A stretch of 48,842 nt of DNA. Origin: an uncultured Bacteroides sp. GTDB taxonomy: Bacteria; Bacteroidota; Bacteroidia; Bacteroidales; Bacteroidaceae. The notes under the pieces are model-generated. The model saw only the letters and a program-made list of their open reading frames with translations. It was not told where the DNA came from and made no database searches. Of the stretch, positions 17,842 to 27,418 are shown piece after piece (position 1 is the first letter of the stretch; each line of letters starts with the position of its first letter). The stretch spans positions 1 through 48,842 of the forward strand of contig CAMFND010000068.1 in assembly GCA_945965395.1 (NCBI GenBank). The letters run 5' to 3'. Both the position numbers and the translations under genes were made by a program.

Positions 17842-19092
17842 ATGGATTTGCTAAAAAACTTTTTTAAAGGGGATAAAGCTATCTGGATTATTTATCTGTT
17901 CCTCTGCCTGATATCCATTGTAGAGGTATTTAGTGCATCCAGTACGCTTACCTATAAAAGTGGAGACCACTGGGGACCGATTACCAACCATCTGACCTTA
18001 CTGATGGTTGGTACCATCGCTGTATGGATTGTGCATAATATTCCCTGTCGCTGGTTTAAGACTTTTATCGCTTTACTACCTATATCATGGGTATTATTGA
18101 TAGCCGTATTCGTGATTGGAGCCCTTACCAATGGAGCCAAACGATGGATTGATTTAGGTTTCATTCAGTTCCAACCCTCAGAAGTCGCCAAAATGGCAAC
18201 CATCATTACTGTCGCATTCATTCTTTCACGCATGCAGGAAGAAAATGGAGCCAACAAAAAGGCTTTCAAGTATATATGCGGCATTACGGCTGCTACTTGT
18301 GGACTCATTGTAAGTGAAAACCTTTCCACGGCAGTCTTGTTGGCGGGAAGTGTTTTCCTACTCATGTTTGTAGGAAGAGTCCCTTTCAAGCAACTCGGAT
18401 TACTTGCAAGCATCGGGTTTGCCTGCATCATCATTGGTGTAGGAACCATCAAATATATTCCGGGGGAAGCCTGGGATAAAATCGGGCTTCATCGTATGGT
18501 AACCTGGCAAAGCCGCTTGAACAATCATTTTGATGAGAGTGAAATACCGGCGGCCAAATTCGACATCGACAATGATGCACAGATAGCCCATGCCAATATT
18601 GCCATAGCAAGTAGCCACATTTTAGGGAAAGGTCCGGGAAACAGTGTACAGCGGGATTTCCTGTCACAAGCTTTTTCCGACTTTATCTATGCCATCATCA
18701 TCGAAGAGTTGGGACTTGTAGGAGGAGCTTTCGTTGCCATTCTTTACATCCTGCTTCTGATGAGAATTGCCAAAATAGCCAGAAACTGTGACAAGTCATA
18801 TTACGTATTTCTGGTTACAGGCATTGGGATTCTGCTTGTATTGCAGGCCACATTTAATATGCTGGTAGCCGTAGGAATCATGCCAGTCACCGGACAGCCT
18901 TTACCACTTATCAGTAAAGGAGGTACATCGACTCTCGTCAACTGTGTTTACATTGGAATGATTCTGAGTATCAGCCGATATGTAAATGACATGAAACGTC
19001 AGCAGGCAGAAGAATTACTCGCACAACAGACAGAACAATCTCAGGAGGTTGCTCCAGAAAATAATATCATACCACAGGAGAAATCCGTTTAA
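17842..19092 (+). CDS. ftsW: SEDS-family septal peptidoglycan polymerase
   Basis: FtsW polymerises lipid II into glycan strands at the septum with FtsI. It has 416 residues and about ten membrane helices. The SEDS landmarks are GAKRWIDLGFIQFQPSEVAKM, SENLSTAVLL, and the C-terminal TGQPLPLISKGGTS. The last 40 residues are a soluble Gln/Glu-rich tail. It could be the paralogue RodA by family alone, but the location between murD and murG points to FtsW. Confidence 0.93.
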   Translation: MDLLKNFFKGDKAIWIIYLFLCLISIVEVFSASSTLTYKSGDHWGPITNHLTLLMVGTIAVWIVHNIPCRWFKTFIALLPISWVLLIAVFVIGALTNGAKRWIDLGFIQFQPSEVAKMATIITVAFILSRMQEENGANKKAFKYICGITAATCGLIVSENLSTAVLLAGSVFLLMFVGRVPFKQLGLLASIGFACIIIGVGTIKYIPGEAWDKIGLHRMVTWQSRLNNHFDESEIPAAKFDIDNDAQIAHANIAIASSHILGKGPGNSVQRDFLSQAFSDFIYAIIIEELGLVGGAFVAILYILLLMRIAKIARNCDKSYYVFLVTGIGILLVLQATFNMLVAVGIMPVTGQPLPLISKGGTSTLVNCVYIGMILSISRYVNDMKRQQAEELLAQQTEQSQEVAPENNIIPQEKSV

Positions 19093-19103
19093 AAGTTTAT
19101 TCT

Positions 19104-19111
19104 TACCTTTG
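19104..19111 (+). promoter_or_regulatory. Possible internal -7 element before murG
   Basis: TACCTTTG fits TAnnTTTG in the 39-nt ftsW-murG gap, 21 nt before the murG start. I see no good -33 element at the proper distance, so this is a candidate only. Confidence 0.3.
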
Positions 19112-19131
19112 CAGGTAAATCACATAAGAAT

Positions 19132-20262
19132 ATGGAAGAAAAATTACGCATCATAGTAAGTGGAGGTGGCACGGGAGGACATATTTTTCCCGCTGTTTCC
19201 ATAGCCAACGCCATAAAGGAATTATATCCGGACACTGAGATTTTATTTATCGGGGCAGAAGGACGAATGGAAATGCAACGCGTTCCTGCTGCAGGTTACA
19301 AGATTATCGGATTGCCAGTCGCTGGATTTGATAGAAAGCATTTATTGAAAAACATCAGCGTACTTATCAAGTTGTTCAGAAGTCAGCTGATGGCCCGTAA
19401 AATCATAAAGGACTTCAAGCCTCATGCAGCTGTAGGCGTAGGAGGCTATGCCAGTGGTCCTACCCTGAAAATGGCAGGCATGATGGGTATTCCCACGCTG
19501 ATACAAGAACAAAATTCTTATGCCGGAGTCACCAATAAGTTATTGGCTCAAAAAGCAGAAAAGATTTGCGTGGCATACGAAGGAATGGAACGGTTCTTTG
19601 ATAAAGACAAAATCATTCTGACAGGAAACCCAGTCAGACAAGGGTTGTTGAGCAAAAACATATCACGTGAAGAAGCAATCCGCTCGTTCGGATTAGACCC
19701 CGAGAAGAAGACCATTCTAATTGTCGGAGGCAGCTTGGGAGCACGCACAATCAACAACTGCATGATGCAGGGATTCGACAAAATCAAAGAATCAGGAGTG
19801 CAGTTTATCTGGCAGACCGGGAAAATCTATATCAATGAAGCCAAACAAGCTGTAAAGGCTTACGGGGAACTTCCAATGTTGCACGTAACCGACTTCATAT
19901 CCGATATGGCTGCAGCTTATAGTGCTGCAGATGTGGTAATCAGTCGTGCAGGTGCAGGTTCTATCTCAGAATTCTGTCTGTTAGGTAAACCAGTCATCTT
20001 GGTACCTTCTCCCAATGTAGCAGAAGACCACCAGACAAAAAATGCATTGGCACTTGTCAACATAAATGCAGCACTTTACATTAAAGATAGCGAAGCAACT
20101 CAAAAACTGCTGGATACCGCTATCGAAGCGGTTCACAAGCCCAATTTATTGAAAGAATTAAGTAGCAACATCACTAAACTGGCTATCAAGGACTCTGCCA
20201 CTATCATCGCAAAGGAAGTCTGCAAGCTAGCGTTAAAATACAAAGAAAATCATGAACATTAA
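19132..20262 (+). CDS. murG: UDP-GlcNAc:lipid I GlcNAc transferase
   Basis: MurG adds GlcNAc to lipid I on the inner face of the membrane, giving lipid II. It has 376 residues and two Rossmann-like domains, with the N-terminal GGTGGHIFPA loop, VGVGGYASGP, QEQNSYAG, TGNPVR, GGSLGAR, and the UDP-GlcNAc-binding SRAGAGSISEFCLLGKP. Its end overlaps murC by 11 nt. Confidence 0.96.
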   Translation: MEEKLRIIVSGGGTGGHIFPAVSIANAIKELYPDTEILFIGAEGRMEMQRVPAAGYKIIGLPVAGFDRKHLLKNISVLIKLFRSQLMARKIIKDFKPHAAVGVGGYASGPTLKMAGMMGIPTLIQEQNSYAGVTNKLLAQKAEKICVAYEGMERFFDKDKIILTGNPVRQGLLSKNISREEAIRSFGLDPEKKTILIVGGSLGARTINNCMMQGFDKIKESGVQFIWQTGKIYINEAKQAVKAYGELPMLHVTDFISDMAAAYSAADVVISRAGAGSISEFCLLGKPVILVPSPNVAEDHQTKNALALVNINAALYIKDSEATQKLLDTAIEAVHKPNLLKELSSNITKLAIKDSATIIAKEVCKLALKYKENHEH

Positions 20263-21628
20263 TACCATACAGGCAGTCTATTTCATTGGAGCCGGAGGCA
20301 TAGGCATGAGTGCCCTGGTACGCTATTTCCTGTCAAAAGGGAAAAAAGTAGGCGGTTATGACCGCACTCCAAGCGAGCTGACAGAGAAACTAATTGCAGA
20401 AGGAGCAGACATCCATTATGAAGAAAATGTGTCTCTCATCCCGGAAGCATTTCTTCATCCGGAAACCACGCTGGTGGTCTACACACCTGCTATTCCTGCA
20501 AACCATAAAGAACTGGTTTATTTTCAGGAACATCAGATTGAGATTCACAAACGTGCCCAGGTATTGGGAATGCTGACTCAGACTGAGAAAGGAATGTGCG
20601 TAGCCGGAACTCATGGAAAAACAACCACCTCTACCATGGCAGCTTTCCTGATGGACCATTCGCACGTGGGATGCAATGCATTTTTAGGAGGTATTTCCAA
20701 GAACTACCAGACTAACCTTCTACTGTCGGATAAAAGTGACTATGTAGTTATCGAAGCAGACGAATTCGACCGTTCATTCCACTGGCTGACTCCGTATGCT
20801 ACGGTTATTACTGCCACCGATTCAGACCATCTGGACATTTACGGTACGCACGAAGCTTACCTGGAAAGTTTCCGTAAGTATACCTCACTTATCCGTCCGG
20901 ACGGATACCTGATAATCAAGGAAGGACTGGAACTGAAACCCGATGTACAGCCGGGAGTTACCGTATACACCTACTCTACCGAAAAAGGAGACTTCCATGC
21001 CGAAAATATCCGTATTGATGACGGTGAAATTTATTTCGACTACATATCTCCTTTAGGCAACATCACCAACGTGCAGCTAGGAATGCCTGTCTTTGTCAAT
21101 ATTGAAAACGGTATTGCCGCTATGGCTTTAGCACAAATCGGAGGTGCCACCACAGAAGAAATAAAGGCCGCAATGCCACAATTCAGAGGCGTGGACCGTC
21201 GTTTTGATTTCAAGATAAAAAACTCACACATCGTCTTTCTGAGTGATTATGCACATCATCCGGAAGAAATCCGACAGAGTGTAAGCTCTATCCGCAAATT
21301 ATATCCTAACCGGAAAATCACGGCCGTGTTCCAGCCTCATCTTTACACGCGTACCCGCGATTTCTACCAGGATTTTGCCCATAGCCTGTCACTCTTAGAT
21401 GAAGTGATTCTGCTGGATATTTATCCAGCCCGGGAGGCCCCGATACCAGGAGTAAGCAGTCAGCTTATCTATGACAACTTACGCCCAGGCATAGAAAAAA
21501 GTATGTGTTCCAAAGAGCAGATTATGGAAGTACTGAAAAATAAAAAGCTGGACGTACTCATCACGCTTGGAGCTGGAGACATAGACAATTACGTTCCACA
21601 AATTTATGAATTACTAAAAGATAGATGA
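20252..21628 (+). CDS. murC: UDP-MurNAc:L-alanine ligase
   Basis: MurC adds the first stem residue, L-alanine, to UDP-MurNAc. It has 458 residues. The N-terminal Rossmann loop GAGGIGMSALVRYF binds the UDP moiety, the ATP loop GTHGKTT is at 119-125, and EADEFDRSF and the C-terminal DYAHHPEE and FQPHLYTRTR blocks are present. It overlaps murG at the start and ftsQ at the end (ATGA), which suggests coupled translation. Confidence 0.96.
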   Translation: MNINTIQAVYFIGAGGIGMSALVRYFLSKGKKVGGYDRTPSELTEKLIAEGADIHYEENVSLIPEAFLHPETTLVVYTPAIPANHKELVYFQEHQIEIHKRAQVLGMLTQTEKGMCVAGTHGKTTTSTMAAFLMDHSHVGCNAFLGGISKNYQTNLLLSDKSDYVVIEADEFDRSFHWLTPYATVITATDSDHLDIYGTHEAYLESFRKYTSLIRPDGYLIIKEGLELKPDVQPGVTVYTYSTEKGDFHAENIRIDDGEIYFDYISPLGNITNVQLGMPVFVNIENGIAAMALAQIGGATTEEIKAAMPQFRGVDRRFDFKIKNSHIVFLSDYAHHPEEIRQSVSSIRKLYPNRKITAVFQPHLYTRTRDFYQDFAHSLSLLDEVILLDIYPAREAPIPGVSSQLIYDNLRPGIEKSMCSKEQIMEVLKNKKLDVLITLGAGDIDNYVPQIYELLKDR

Positions 21629-22362
21629 TTAAACGAATTCTCATACTCTGCATTCTGGTAGCGATCTCTATATACCTCATAGTGGCCGTTACTATATTCA
21701 ATCGCAAGCCCGAAAATCAGGTCTGCAAGGGTATGGAATTGGTTGTTAAAGACAGCATTGACTACGGTTTTATCACTGAAGCAGAAGTAACCAAACTACT
21801 AAAGCAGAAGAATCTATACCCGGAAAAAAAGCGTATTGGCACAATCAATGTCCGCCAGCTAGAGGAAGTGCTGTCACAGCATCCTTTCATCAGCAGAGCT
21901 GAATGCTATCTCACTTCGGGAGGGAAAGTAGGAATTGAAATCTACCAGCGTATCCCTCTCTTACGAGTCATGAGCAGCAATGGGGACAATTACTACATTG
22001 ACCATTCCGGGAAAATCATGAATGCCACAGGAAAACCAATTCATGTAGCCGTTGCCACGGGTTTTATTGACCGAAAGTTTGCTCAACAGGAATTATACGA
22101 ATTAGGCATGTACCTCCAGCGCAATCCGTTTTGGAAAGCCCAAGTGGAACAGATAAACGTAACCCCGAAAAAAGAACTGGAAATTGTTCCCCGAGTAGGC
22201 GACCATATTCTTTTTTTAGGGAAAGCCACTGATTTTGAAGAAAAATTCAGTAAATTGCAAACGTTTTACAGCAAAGTGCTCAACCGCATCGGCTGGAACA
22301 AATATGAGCGAATCAGTATTGAGTTTAACAATCAAATTATCGGAACAAAAAAAGAAGACTAA
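21625..22362 (+). CDS. ftsQ: Cell division protein FtsQ
   Basis: This 245-residue bitopic protein has one N-terminal membrane helix (about 4-22), then a periplasmic POTRA-like region (GFITEAEVTKLLKQKNLYP, VLSQHPFISRAECYL) and a C-terminal beta domain. FtsQ links the early Z-ring to the FtsL/B/W/I complex. Identity to proteobacterial FtsQ is low; the call relies on topology, size and position between murC and ftsA. It shares ATGA with murC. Confidence 0.88.
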   Translation: MIKRILILCILVAISIYLIVAVTIFNRKPENQVCKGMELVVKDSIDYGFITEAEVTKLLKQKNLYPEKKRIGTINVRQLEEVLSQHPFISRAECYLTSGGKVGIEIYQRIPLLRVMSSNGDNYYIDHSGKIMNATGKPIHVAVATGFIDRKFAQQELYELGMYLQRNPFWKAQVEQINVTPKKELEIVPRVGDHILFLGKATDFEEKFSKLQTFYSKVLNRIGWNKYERISIEFNNQIIGTKKED

Positions 22363-22365
22363 GAT

Positions 22366-23943
22366 ATGGCAGTAACAGATTTTATAGCAGCTATCGAACT
22401 GGGTTCGACTCACATCACAGGAATTGCCGGCAAAAAGAATGCTGATGGAAGTATCCAGATTCTTGCCTATGCCAATACTCCTTCGTCAGATTGTATCAAG
22501 AAGGGAGCAATCTTCAATCTGGATAAAACCACCCAAGTGCTGGTTTCTGTTATCCAGAAGCTGGAAGAAGATTTACAGGCTTCCATCAAGAAAGTCTATG
22601 TGGGAATAGGCGGACAGTCTATACGAAGCACACGTAACAATGTGACCAAGCAATTAGGAGAAGACACCAAAATATCACAAGCGCTGATTGAATCACTCAT
22701 GGAAAGCAACCGGGAAATCTCACTGATAGATCAGGAGATTCTGGATGTAGAACCACAGGAATACAAAGTAGGAAACAATCTGCTGACTGAACCTGTCGGT
22801 ATTTCAGCCGACCGCATTGAGGGGCGTTATTTGAATATTATCGCACATCATACGCTCAAAGACAGAATTACCAAGTGTTTCAACCAGACTAAATACGAAA
22901 TAGCAGACTATTTCCTTTCGCCGGTTGTTACCGCCAGCGTGGTACTGACTGACAGTGAAAAACGCTCCGGCTGTGCACTCGTAGATTTAGGTGCAGACAC
23001 AACGACTGTGGCAGTATATAAGAACAACATCCTGCGCCATCTGGCGGTCATTCCATTGGGAAGCAATAACATTACCAAAGATATTTGCAGCCTGCAAATC
23101 GAAGAAGAAGATGCGGAACAGCTGAAACTCCGCTACGGATGTGCATTGACACCTCCGGCAGAAAATGACGAAACCGTAGATGAACAGGAATACAGCATCG
23201 AAGGGAAATGTAGCATTGCAGCCCACAAACTGGAATACATCGTGGAAGCTCGTGTAAATGAAATCATCTCGAATGTATGGAATCAAATCATGGTATCTGA
23301 ATACGGCGATAAATTGCTGGCCGGACTGATTCTTACCGGTGGGGCTTCGAACATGCCTAACATGGACGAAGCATTCAAACAGATTACCAAGATTGAAAAA
23401 ATCCGTATTGCCAAAGGAGGAAACATTACACTGAACGGTGCCATTGAAATTCCAAAAGACGGAACACAGAACACACTGATTGGATTACTGGCCGAAGGTA
23501 AAGAAAACTGTCTCAAGGTAGACCCTCGAAGAGGTCACCAGCTCGACTTCATTGAAGATTTGAAGGAAAAGGAAGAAGAAGCCAAACGCAAAGAAGCCGA
23601 ACGTATTCAGGCGGAAGAAGCCAGAAGAAAAGCGGAAGAAGAAGCTGAACGCATCCGCAAAATCAATGAAGAGAAAAAACGTCAGGAAGAAGAACGTAAC
23701 CGTAAACGACTGGAAGAATATACTGCATACGTAGAAGAAGCCAGTCTACTTCTCAGCAAGAAAAAATACAAAGCTGCATTGAAGGAAGTAGAAAATGCAC
23801 GGCGCATGCACCTCGCTGAAAAGGAAGAAGAACTGAATGAACTGGAAAAGAAAATCAACAAGGAGAAAAAAGAAAACAGTTGGTTTGACCTCTTTGCCAA
23901 GAAAGTTACAAACCTTTCAGATGAAATATTAAAAGATAACTGA
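22366..23943 (+). CDS. ftsA: Cell division protein FtsA with charged C-terminal extension
   Basis: This actin-like protein anchors FtsZ filaments to the membrane. It has 525 residues, about 100 more than E. coli FtsA. Residues 1-385 are the ATPase fold (AIELGSTHITGIAG, VDLGADTTTVAVY, LTGGASNMP). Residues 390-510 form a highly charged coiled coil (repeats of EEEAKRKEAERI type) with a short helical-hairpin-like segment (EEASLLLSKKKYKAALKEVE). The end carries the amphipathic helix NSWFDLFAKKVTNL, the likely membrane anchor. The extension puts a long spacer between the ring and the membrane. It precedes ftsZ by 29 nt. Confidence 0.93.
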   Translation: MAVTDFIAAIELGSTHITGIAGKKNADGSIQILAYANTPSSDCIKKGAIFNLDKTTQVLVSVIQKLEEDLQASIKKVYVGIGGQSIRSTRNNVTKQLGEDTKISQALIESLMESNREISLIDQEILDVEPQEYKVGNNLLTEPVGISADRIEGRYLNIIAHHTLKDRITKCFNQTKYEIADYFLSPVVTASVVLTDSEKRSGCALVDLGADTTTVAVYKNNILRHLAVIPLGSNNITKDICSLQIEEEDAEQLKLRYGCALTPPAENDETVDEQEYSIEGKCSIAAHKLEYIVEARVNEIISNVWNQIMVSEYGDKLLAGLILTGGASNMPNMDEAFKQITKIEKIRIAKGGNITLNGAIEIPKDGTQNTLIGLLAEGKENCLKVDPRRGHQLDFIEDLKEKEEEAKRKEAERIQAEEARRKAEEEAERIRKINEEKKRQEEERNRKRLEEYTAYVEEASLLLSKKKYKAALKEVENARRMHLAEKEEELNELEKKINKEKKENSWFDLFAKKVTNLSDEILKDN

Positions 23944-23972
23944 TTATTCATTTACATAAACATATTAGGATT

Positions 23973-25283
23973 ATGTCAGACGAAACAATGGTACCTTTCG
24001 ATTTTCCGAAAGACTCTCCACATATAATAAAAGTAATTGGTGTGGGTGGCGGAGGAGGTAATGCCGTCAATCACATGTACAAAGAAGGTATCCATGATGT
24101 GACATTTGTGGTCTGCAACACGGATAACCAGGCTCTGGAAGAATCACCCGTGCTCCGGAAACTACAGCTGGGTAGCGAAGGACTGGGAGCCGGAAACCGT
24201 CCGGCCAAGGCACGTGCTGCTGCTGAAGAAAGCATCGAAGACATCAAGAATATGCTGAACGACGGATGCCGCATGGCATTCATCACGGCTGGTATGGGAG
24301 GTGGAACCGGAACCGGTGCAGCTCCTATCATTGCCAAAACGGCTAAGGACATGGAAATCCTGACCGTAGGTATCGTGACCATTCCGTTCCTATTCGAAGG
24401 CAACAAGAAAATCGACCAGGCCCTTGACGGAGTGGAGGAAATGAGCAAGCATGTGGATGCCCTACTGGTTATCAACAACGAACGCCTGCGCGATGTATAT
24501 TCTGACATCAGTGTAATGAATGCCTTTGGAAAGGCAGACGACACACTGTCTATCGCCGCAAAGAGTATTGCAGAAATCATCACCTTGAGAGGTATCATCA
24601 ACCTGGACTTCAACGATGTGAAGACCGTGTTGAAGGACGGTGGTGTAGCAATCATGAGTACAGGATACGGAGAAGGTGAAGGAAGAGTCACACAAGCTAT
24701 TACCGATGCCCTTCATTCCCCGTTGCTGAACAACAACGATATTTTCAACTCCAAGAAAGTGTTGTTCGTAATTACCTATAGCCCGAACAGCGAACTGATG
24801 ATGGGTGAAATGGATGAAATCCATGAATTCATGAGCAAGTTTGGCAAGGACGTAGAAACCAAATGGGGTCTTTACACTGATGAAACGCTGGAAAACAAAG
24901 TGAAATTCACCATTCTGGCTACGGGATTCGGCATCAAAGACGTTCCGGGCATGGACAATGTGCTCAAACAGCGTTCACTTGAAGAGCAGAAACGTTTGGA
25001 CGATCTGGAAGAAGAAGAGCAAAAGAAAGACGAACGTCGAAGCGACTACTACGGAAAGAGCATCCTGAAAAGCAGCATCCGCAAGAAACGTCCGAACATC
25101 TACATCTTCAGTCAGGAAGACTTGGCCAACGATGATATCATCAGCATGGTAGAAACAACTCCTACCTACAAGCGCACCAAGATGGAACTGGAGAATATCC
25201 GTTCGAAAGCGACTACAGAAGAAAAGATTGTACCGGAAACGGAAACTACAACCAACACCGGCTCCATGACGATTACTTTCTAA
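23973..25283 (+). CDS. ftsZ: Cell division GTPase FtsZ
   Basis: This tubulin-like GTPase forms the Z-ring. It has 436 residues. The GTP-binding loop GMGGGTGTG is at 107-115 and the T7 catalytic loop NLDFND at 210-215. After the core (about 1-325) comes a charged linker (EEEEQKKDERRSDYY) and a conserved-looking block (RPNIYIFSQEDLANDDIIS). The end (GSMTITF) lacks the usual DIPxFLR-type tail, so contact with FtsA may use the internal block or the hydrophobic end. It is the last dcw gene. Confidence 0.97.
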   Translation: MSDETMVPFDFPKDSPHIIKVIGVGGGGGNAVNHMYKEGIHDVTFVVCNTDNQALEESPVLRKLQLGSEGLGAGNRPAKARAAAEESIEDIKNMLNDGCRMAFITAGMGGGTGTGAAPIIAKTAKDMEILTVGIVTIPFLFEGNKKIDQALDGVEEMSKHVDALLVINNERLRDVYSDISVMNAFGKADDTLSIAAKSIAEIITLRGIINLDFNDVKTVLKDGGVAIMSTGYGEGEGRVTQAITDALHSPLLNNNDIFNSKKVLFVITYSPNSELMMGEMDEIHEFMSKFGKDVETKWGLYTDETLENKVKFTILATGFGIKDVPGMDNVLKQRSLEEQKRLDDLEEEEQKKDERRSDYYGKSILKSSIRKKRPNIYIFSQEDLANDDIISMVETTPTYKRTKMELENIRSKATTEEKIVPETETTTNTGSMTITF

Positions 25284-25316
25284 ACATCACAAAGAGAACA
25301 ACATTTAAACTTTATA

Positions 25317-25772
25317 ATGAATATGGATTTATTTGAACAGATTAGCAACGATATCAAAGAGGCAATGAAAGCCAAAGACAAAGTCAGACTGGAGACTTTG
25401 CGCAACGTAAAGAAATGTTTTCTGGAAGCAAAAACCGCTCCGGGTGCCAACGATACCCTGACCGATGATGCAGCCCTGAAAATCATGCAGAAACTGGTGA
25501 AACAAGGAAAAGATTCAGCTTCTGTATACGAAAGACAAGGCCGCGCTGACCTGGCAGAAGAGGAAATGGCTCAGGTGCGCGTGATTGAAGCATACCTTCC
25601 GAAACAGCTTTCTCCGGAAGAACTGGAAGCTAAACTGAAAGAAATCATTGCCCGCGTAGGCGCTACCAGCGGAAAAGACATGGGTAAAGTGATGGGAGTA
25701 GCTTCTAAAGAACTGGCTGGTCTGGCTGAAGGTAGAGCAATTTCTGCCAAAGTAAAAGAATTGCTGGGATAA
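25317..25772 (+). CDS. GatB/YqeY domain protein
   Basis: This 151-residue protein is of the YqeY family, related to the tail domain of the GatB subunit of tRNA amidotransferase. Typical stretches are MKAKDKVRLETLRNVK, KQGKDSASVYERQGRADLAEEE, EAYLPKQLSPEEL and GKVMGVASKELAG. The exact role is unknown; a tRNA-linked function is inferred from the domain. Translation may begin at 25317 or at the second Met at 25323. It follows ftsZ by 33 nt and is probably on the same transcript. Confidence 0.9.
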   Translation: MNMDLFEQISNDIKEAMKAKDKVRLETLRNVKKCFLEAKTAPGANDTLTDDAALKIMQKLVKQGKDSASVYERQGRADLAEEEMAQVRVIEAYLPKQLSPEELEAKLKEIIARVGATSGKDMGKVMGVASKELAGLAEGRAISAKVKELLG

Positions 25773-25788
25773 TCTCATTCATATCTCC

Positions 25789-25840
25789 ATCAAAAAAACG
25801 GGATTCTCTTTTCTCAAATAAAAGGAGAGTCCCGTTTTTC
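25789..25840 (+). terminator. Terminator after the dcw/yqeY unit
   Basis: A long hairpin (AAAACGGGA...CTCTTTT paired with AAAAGGAGAGTCCCGTTTT) ends in a T-run. The arms are nearly symmetrical, with A-runs before and T-runs after, so it may also serve recO from the other strand. Confidence 0.85.
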
Positions 25841-25861
25841 TTATTCTATCATTATCGCACA

Positions 25862-26587
25862 TCAAGCAAAAAGTTCCTTCAGCACATCAAGCGATTTCAG
25901 TTCAGGGAATTCCGGAAGATGCAGACGATAATATTCCATCATCACAGTCAGACAACGCTGTCGCTCCATACGGTTCATACCGAAAAGAAACATTGTTTCA
26001 TAATTCATACGTGCCAGCTGACAGATGTGCGACGACTCTTCAGGAGACAGACAGATGCCGTGCAAAGGCTTGTTCTCTACGAAACACGCATTCAGCATAT
26101 CAAACCAGCTTCCCTCCCGATAATCTTCCAGATTAGGATAAAAGCCCAAGAACCTGGACAACCTGATCAAAAACACCAGATGAAAATTAGCATAATCACT
26201 CCGGCAGGCATCCAGCCAGCGAATCGACGACACCAGATAAGCAAACAGCGGTTCGTTCTTCCCTTCCTCGCGTAAGGCATGCGACAAGAACTCAGCCAAA
26301 AACATCGCGATACTTAATTTGTACGGGTCGTAAGGCACTGACTCCAACGGATAAGACAATCTTGCTTCCTTCACCGGAGGTAAAGAAGTACGGGAACGCA
26401 CATCGGCTTCCACCTCAACCAAGGAAAGCGGACGAAACAACGCCCCGTTTACCAGCGACTTGCGCGAACGCGTGGCAGGTATCACAAACGACATACTTCC
26501 ATGCTGACAGGTATAGATATGCACAATGTTCGATTTGTCACTGTACCTGACTACGTGCAGCACTACTCCATCCAACTTCTGCAACAT
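25862..26587 (-). CDS. recO: DNA repair protein RecO
   Basis: RecO loads RecA with RecR and anneals single strands in gap repair. It has 241 residues from the Met at 26587 (245 from 26599). The N-terminal OB-fold is recognisable ([35 protein letters not shown]), followed by the helical domain ([15 protein letters not shown]). No zinc-finger cysteine cluster is seen, as in many Bacteroidota. The 26587 start leaves it just after the stop of the upstream gene; the earlier Met would overlap it. Confidence 0.92.
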   Translation of the reverse strand: MLQKLDGVVLHVVRYSDKSNIVHIYTCQHGSMSFVIPATRSRKSLVNGALFRPLSLVEVEADVRSRTSLPPVKEARLSYPLESVPYDPYKLSIAMFLAEFLSHALREEGKNEPLFAYLVSSIRWLDACRSDYANFHLVFLIRLSRFLGFYPNLEDYREGSWFDMLNACFVENKPLHGICLSPEESSHICQLARMNYETMFLFGMNRMERQRCLTVMMEYYRLHLPEFPELKSLDVLKELFA

Positions 26588-26588
26588 A

Positions 26589-27104
26589 TCAGCAAGCAAA
26601 GAACAAATTCAGCACTTTGTCACGGTCCTTTCTCCGCACCGTCAGCGAAACACTGCCCGAACCTTCTTCAGAAGATACCATCAGCAGAGGAATATCCTTC
26701 AACAAAGTCACCAGACCTTTTTCCGACATCTCCCCTTTGCGCTCAGCCGTCTCTTGTACACATATCACTTCCACCTCTTTCTCCACCGTCACTTCCGCAA
26801 ATACGGAAAGTTCCTTACAAACGTTCTGCAAAGCAGAAGCATCCGCTCCCGTCACCACAGAAAAACTTCCAGCCGAAGAAGCCATGGCAAAAACAGGCAT
26901 GTCATAATGCGCCATCACGGCAAGAGCCCTCTCTAAAAAACGAAAAGAGGCCACCGCCTCCAACGTACGTAAACGCACATACACTAATTCCGTACACTCA
27001 GCCAACACCTGGAAAGAAGAAGGCTCCCCTTCTTTATCTCCCCATTCTGCCAGACAGACCTTTCCATTATACAGGCCGACGGACCTTAATTTACAGCATT
27101 CCAT
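26589..27104 (-). CDS. Unrecognised small protein, possible stand-alone ACT-domain pair
   Basis: I do not know a named family for this 171-residue protein. Its layout resembles the regulatory end of aspartokinases. A first beta-alpha-beta-beta-alpha-beta unit covers about 40-115 ([23 protein letters not shown], then [20 protein letters not shown]), then a second covers about 115-171 ([20 protein letters not shown], then [20 protein letters not shown]). ACT pairs bind amino acids. No kinase or other catalytic domain is attached. It is directly upstream of recO and probably co-transcribed. It is clearly coding by size and by codon use on this strand. Confidence 0.8.
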   Translation of the reverse strand: MECCKLRSVGLYNGKVCLAEWGDKEGEPSSFQVLAECTELVYVRLRTLEAVASFRFLERALAVMAHYDMPVFAMASSAGSFSVVTGADASALQNVCKELSVFAEVTVEKEVEVICVQETAERKGEMSEKGLVTLLKDIPLLMVSSEEGSGSVSLTVRRKDRDKVLNLFFAC

Positions 27105-27233
27105 CTTTCAAATTATCCTAAATATAAAATCCATTTTTGCGGACGAAAGATAGAAAAAGTCCCTATACAAAACAAACAAAACCCGTAAACTTTTTCTTCA
27201 CACCACGAGGCACTTTTTCCGTTTCCTTCCCGC

Positions 27234-27315
27234 GAAACCTACGTTTCTCAAGGCGGAACCGTAAGTTTTACGGAAGGGAAACATAAGGTTCAGCCACGAG
27301 AAACCTAAAAAACGG
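27234..27315. repeat. Cluster of degenerate GAAACC...GGTTTC palindromes
   Basis: Four related units follow each other: GAAACCTACGTTTC (27234-27247), GGAACCGTAAGTTTTACGG (27255-27273), GGAAACATAAGGTTC (27277-27291), and GAGAAACCTA (27298 on). Two contain perfect short stems (GAAAC/GTTTC and CCGTAA/TTACGG). Confidence 0.55.
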
Positions 27316-27387
27316 CAAAAGGAATTCCGTTTAATGAAAGGGAACTCAAAAAAACGCAGCAAATTTCATAAAAAAAGGAGCGAATGT

Positions 27388-27418
27388 TTTGGAGATTTCA
27401 AAATTCTTCCTACCTTTG
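27388..27418 (+). promoter_or_regulatory. Promoter of tRNA-Glu and rpsT
   Basis: TTTG (27388-27391), 19 nt, then TACCTTTG (27411-27418): a full match to the Bacteroidota -33/-7 pattern. Confidence 0.8.

Noticed and set aside
24071..24691. 206-residue minus-strand frame inside ftsZ
   Set aside because: It is antisense to the conserved FtsZ core; a shadow of codon bias.
26501..27121. 206-residue plus-strand frame opposite recO and the ACT-like gene
   Set aside because: It is very rich in Pro, Ser and Lys, antisense to two better-supported genes; codon pattern is that of a shadow.
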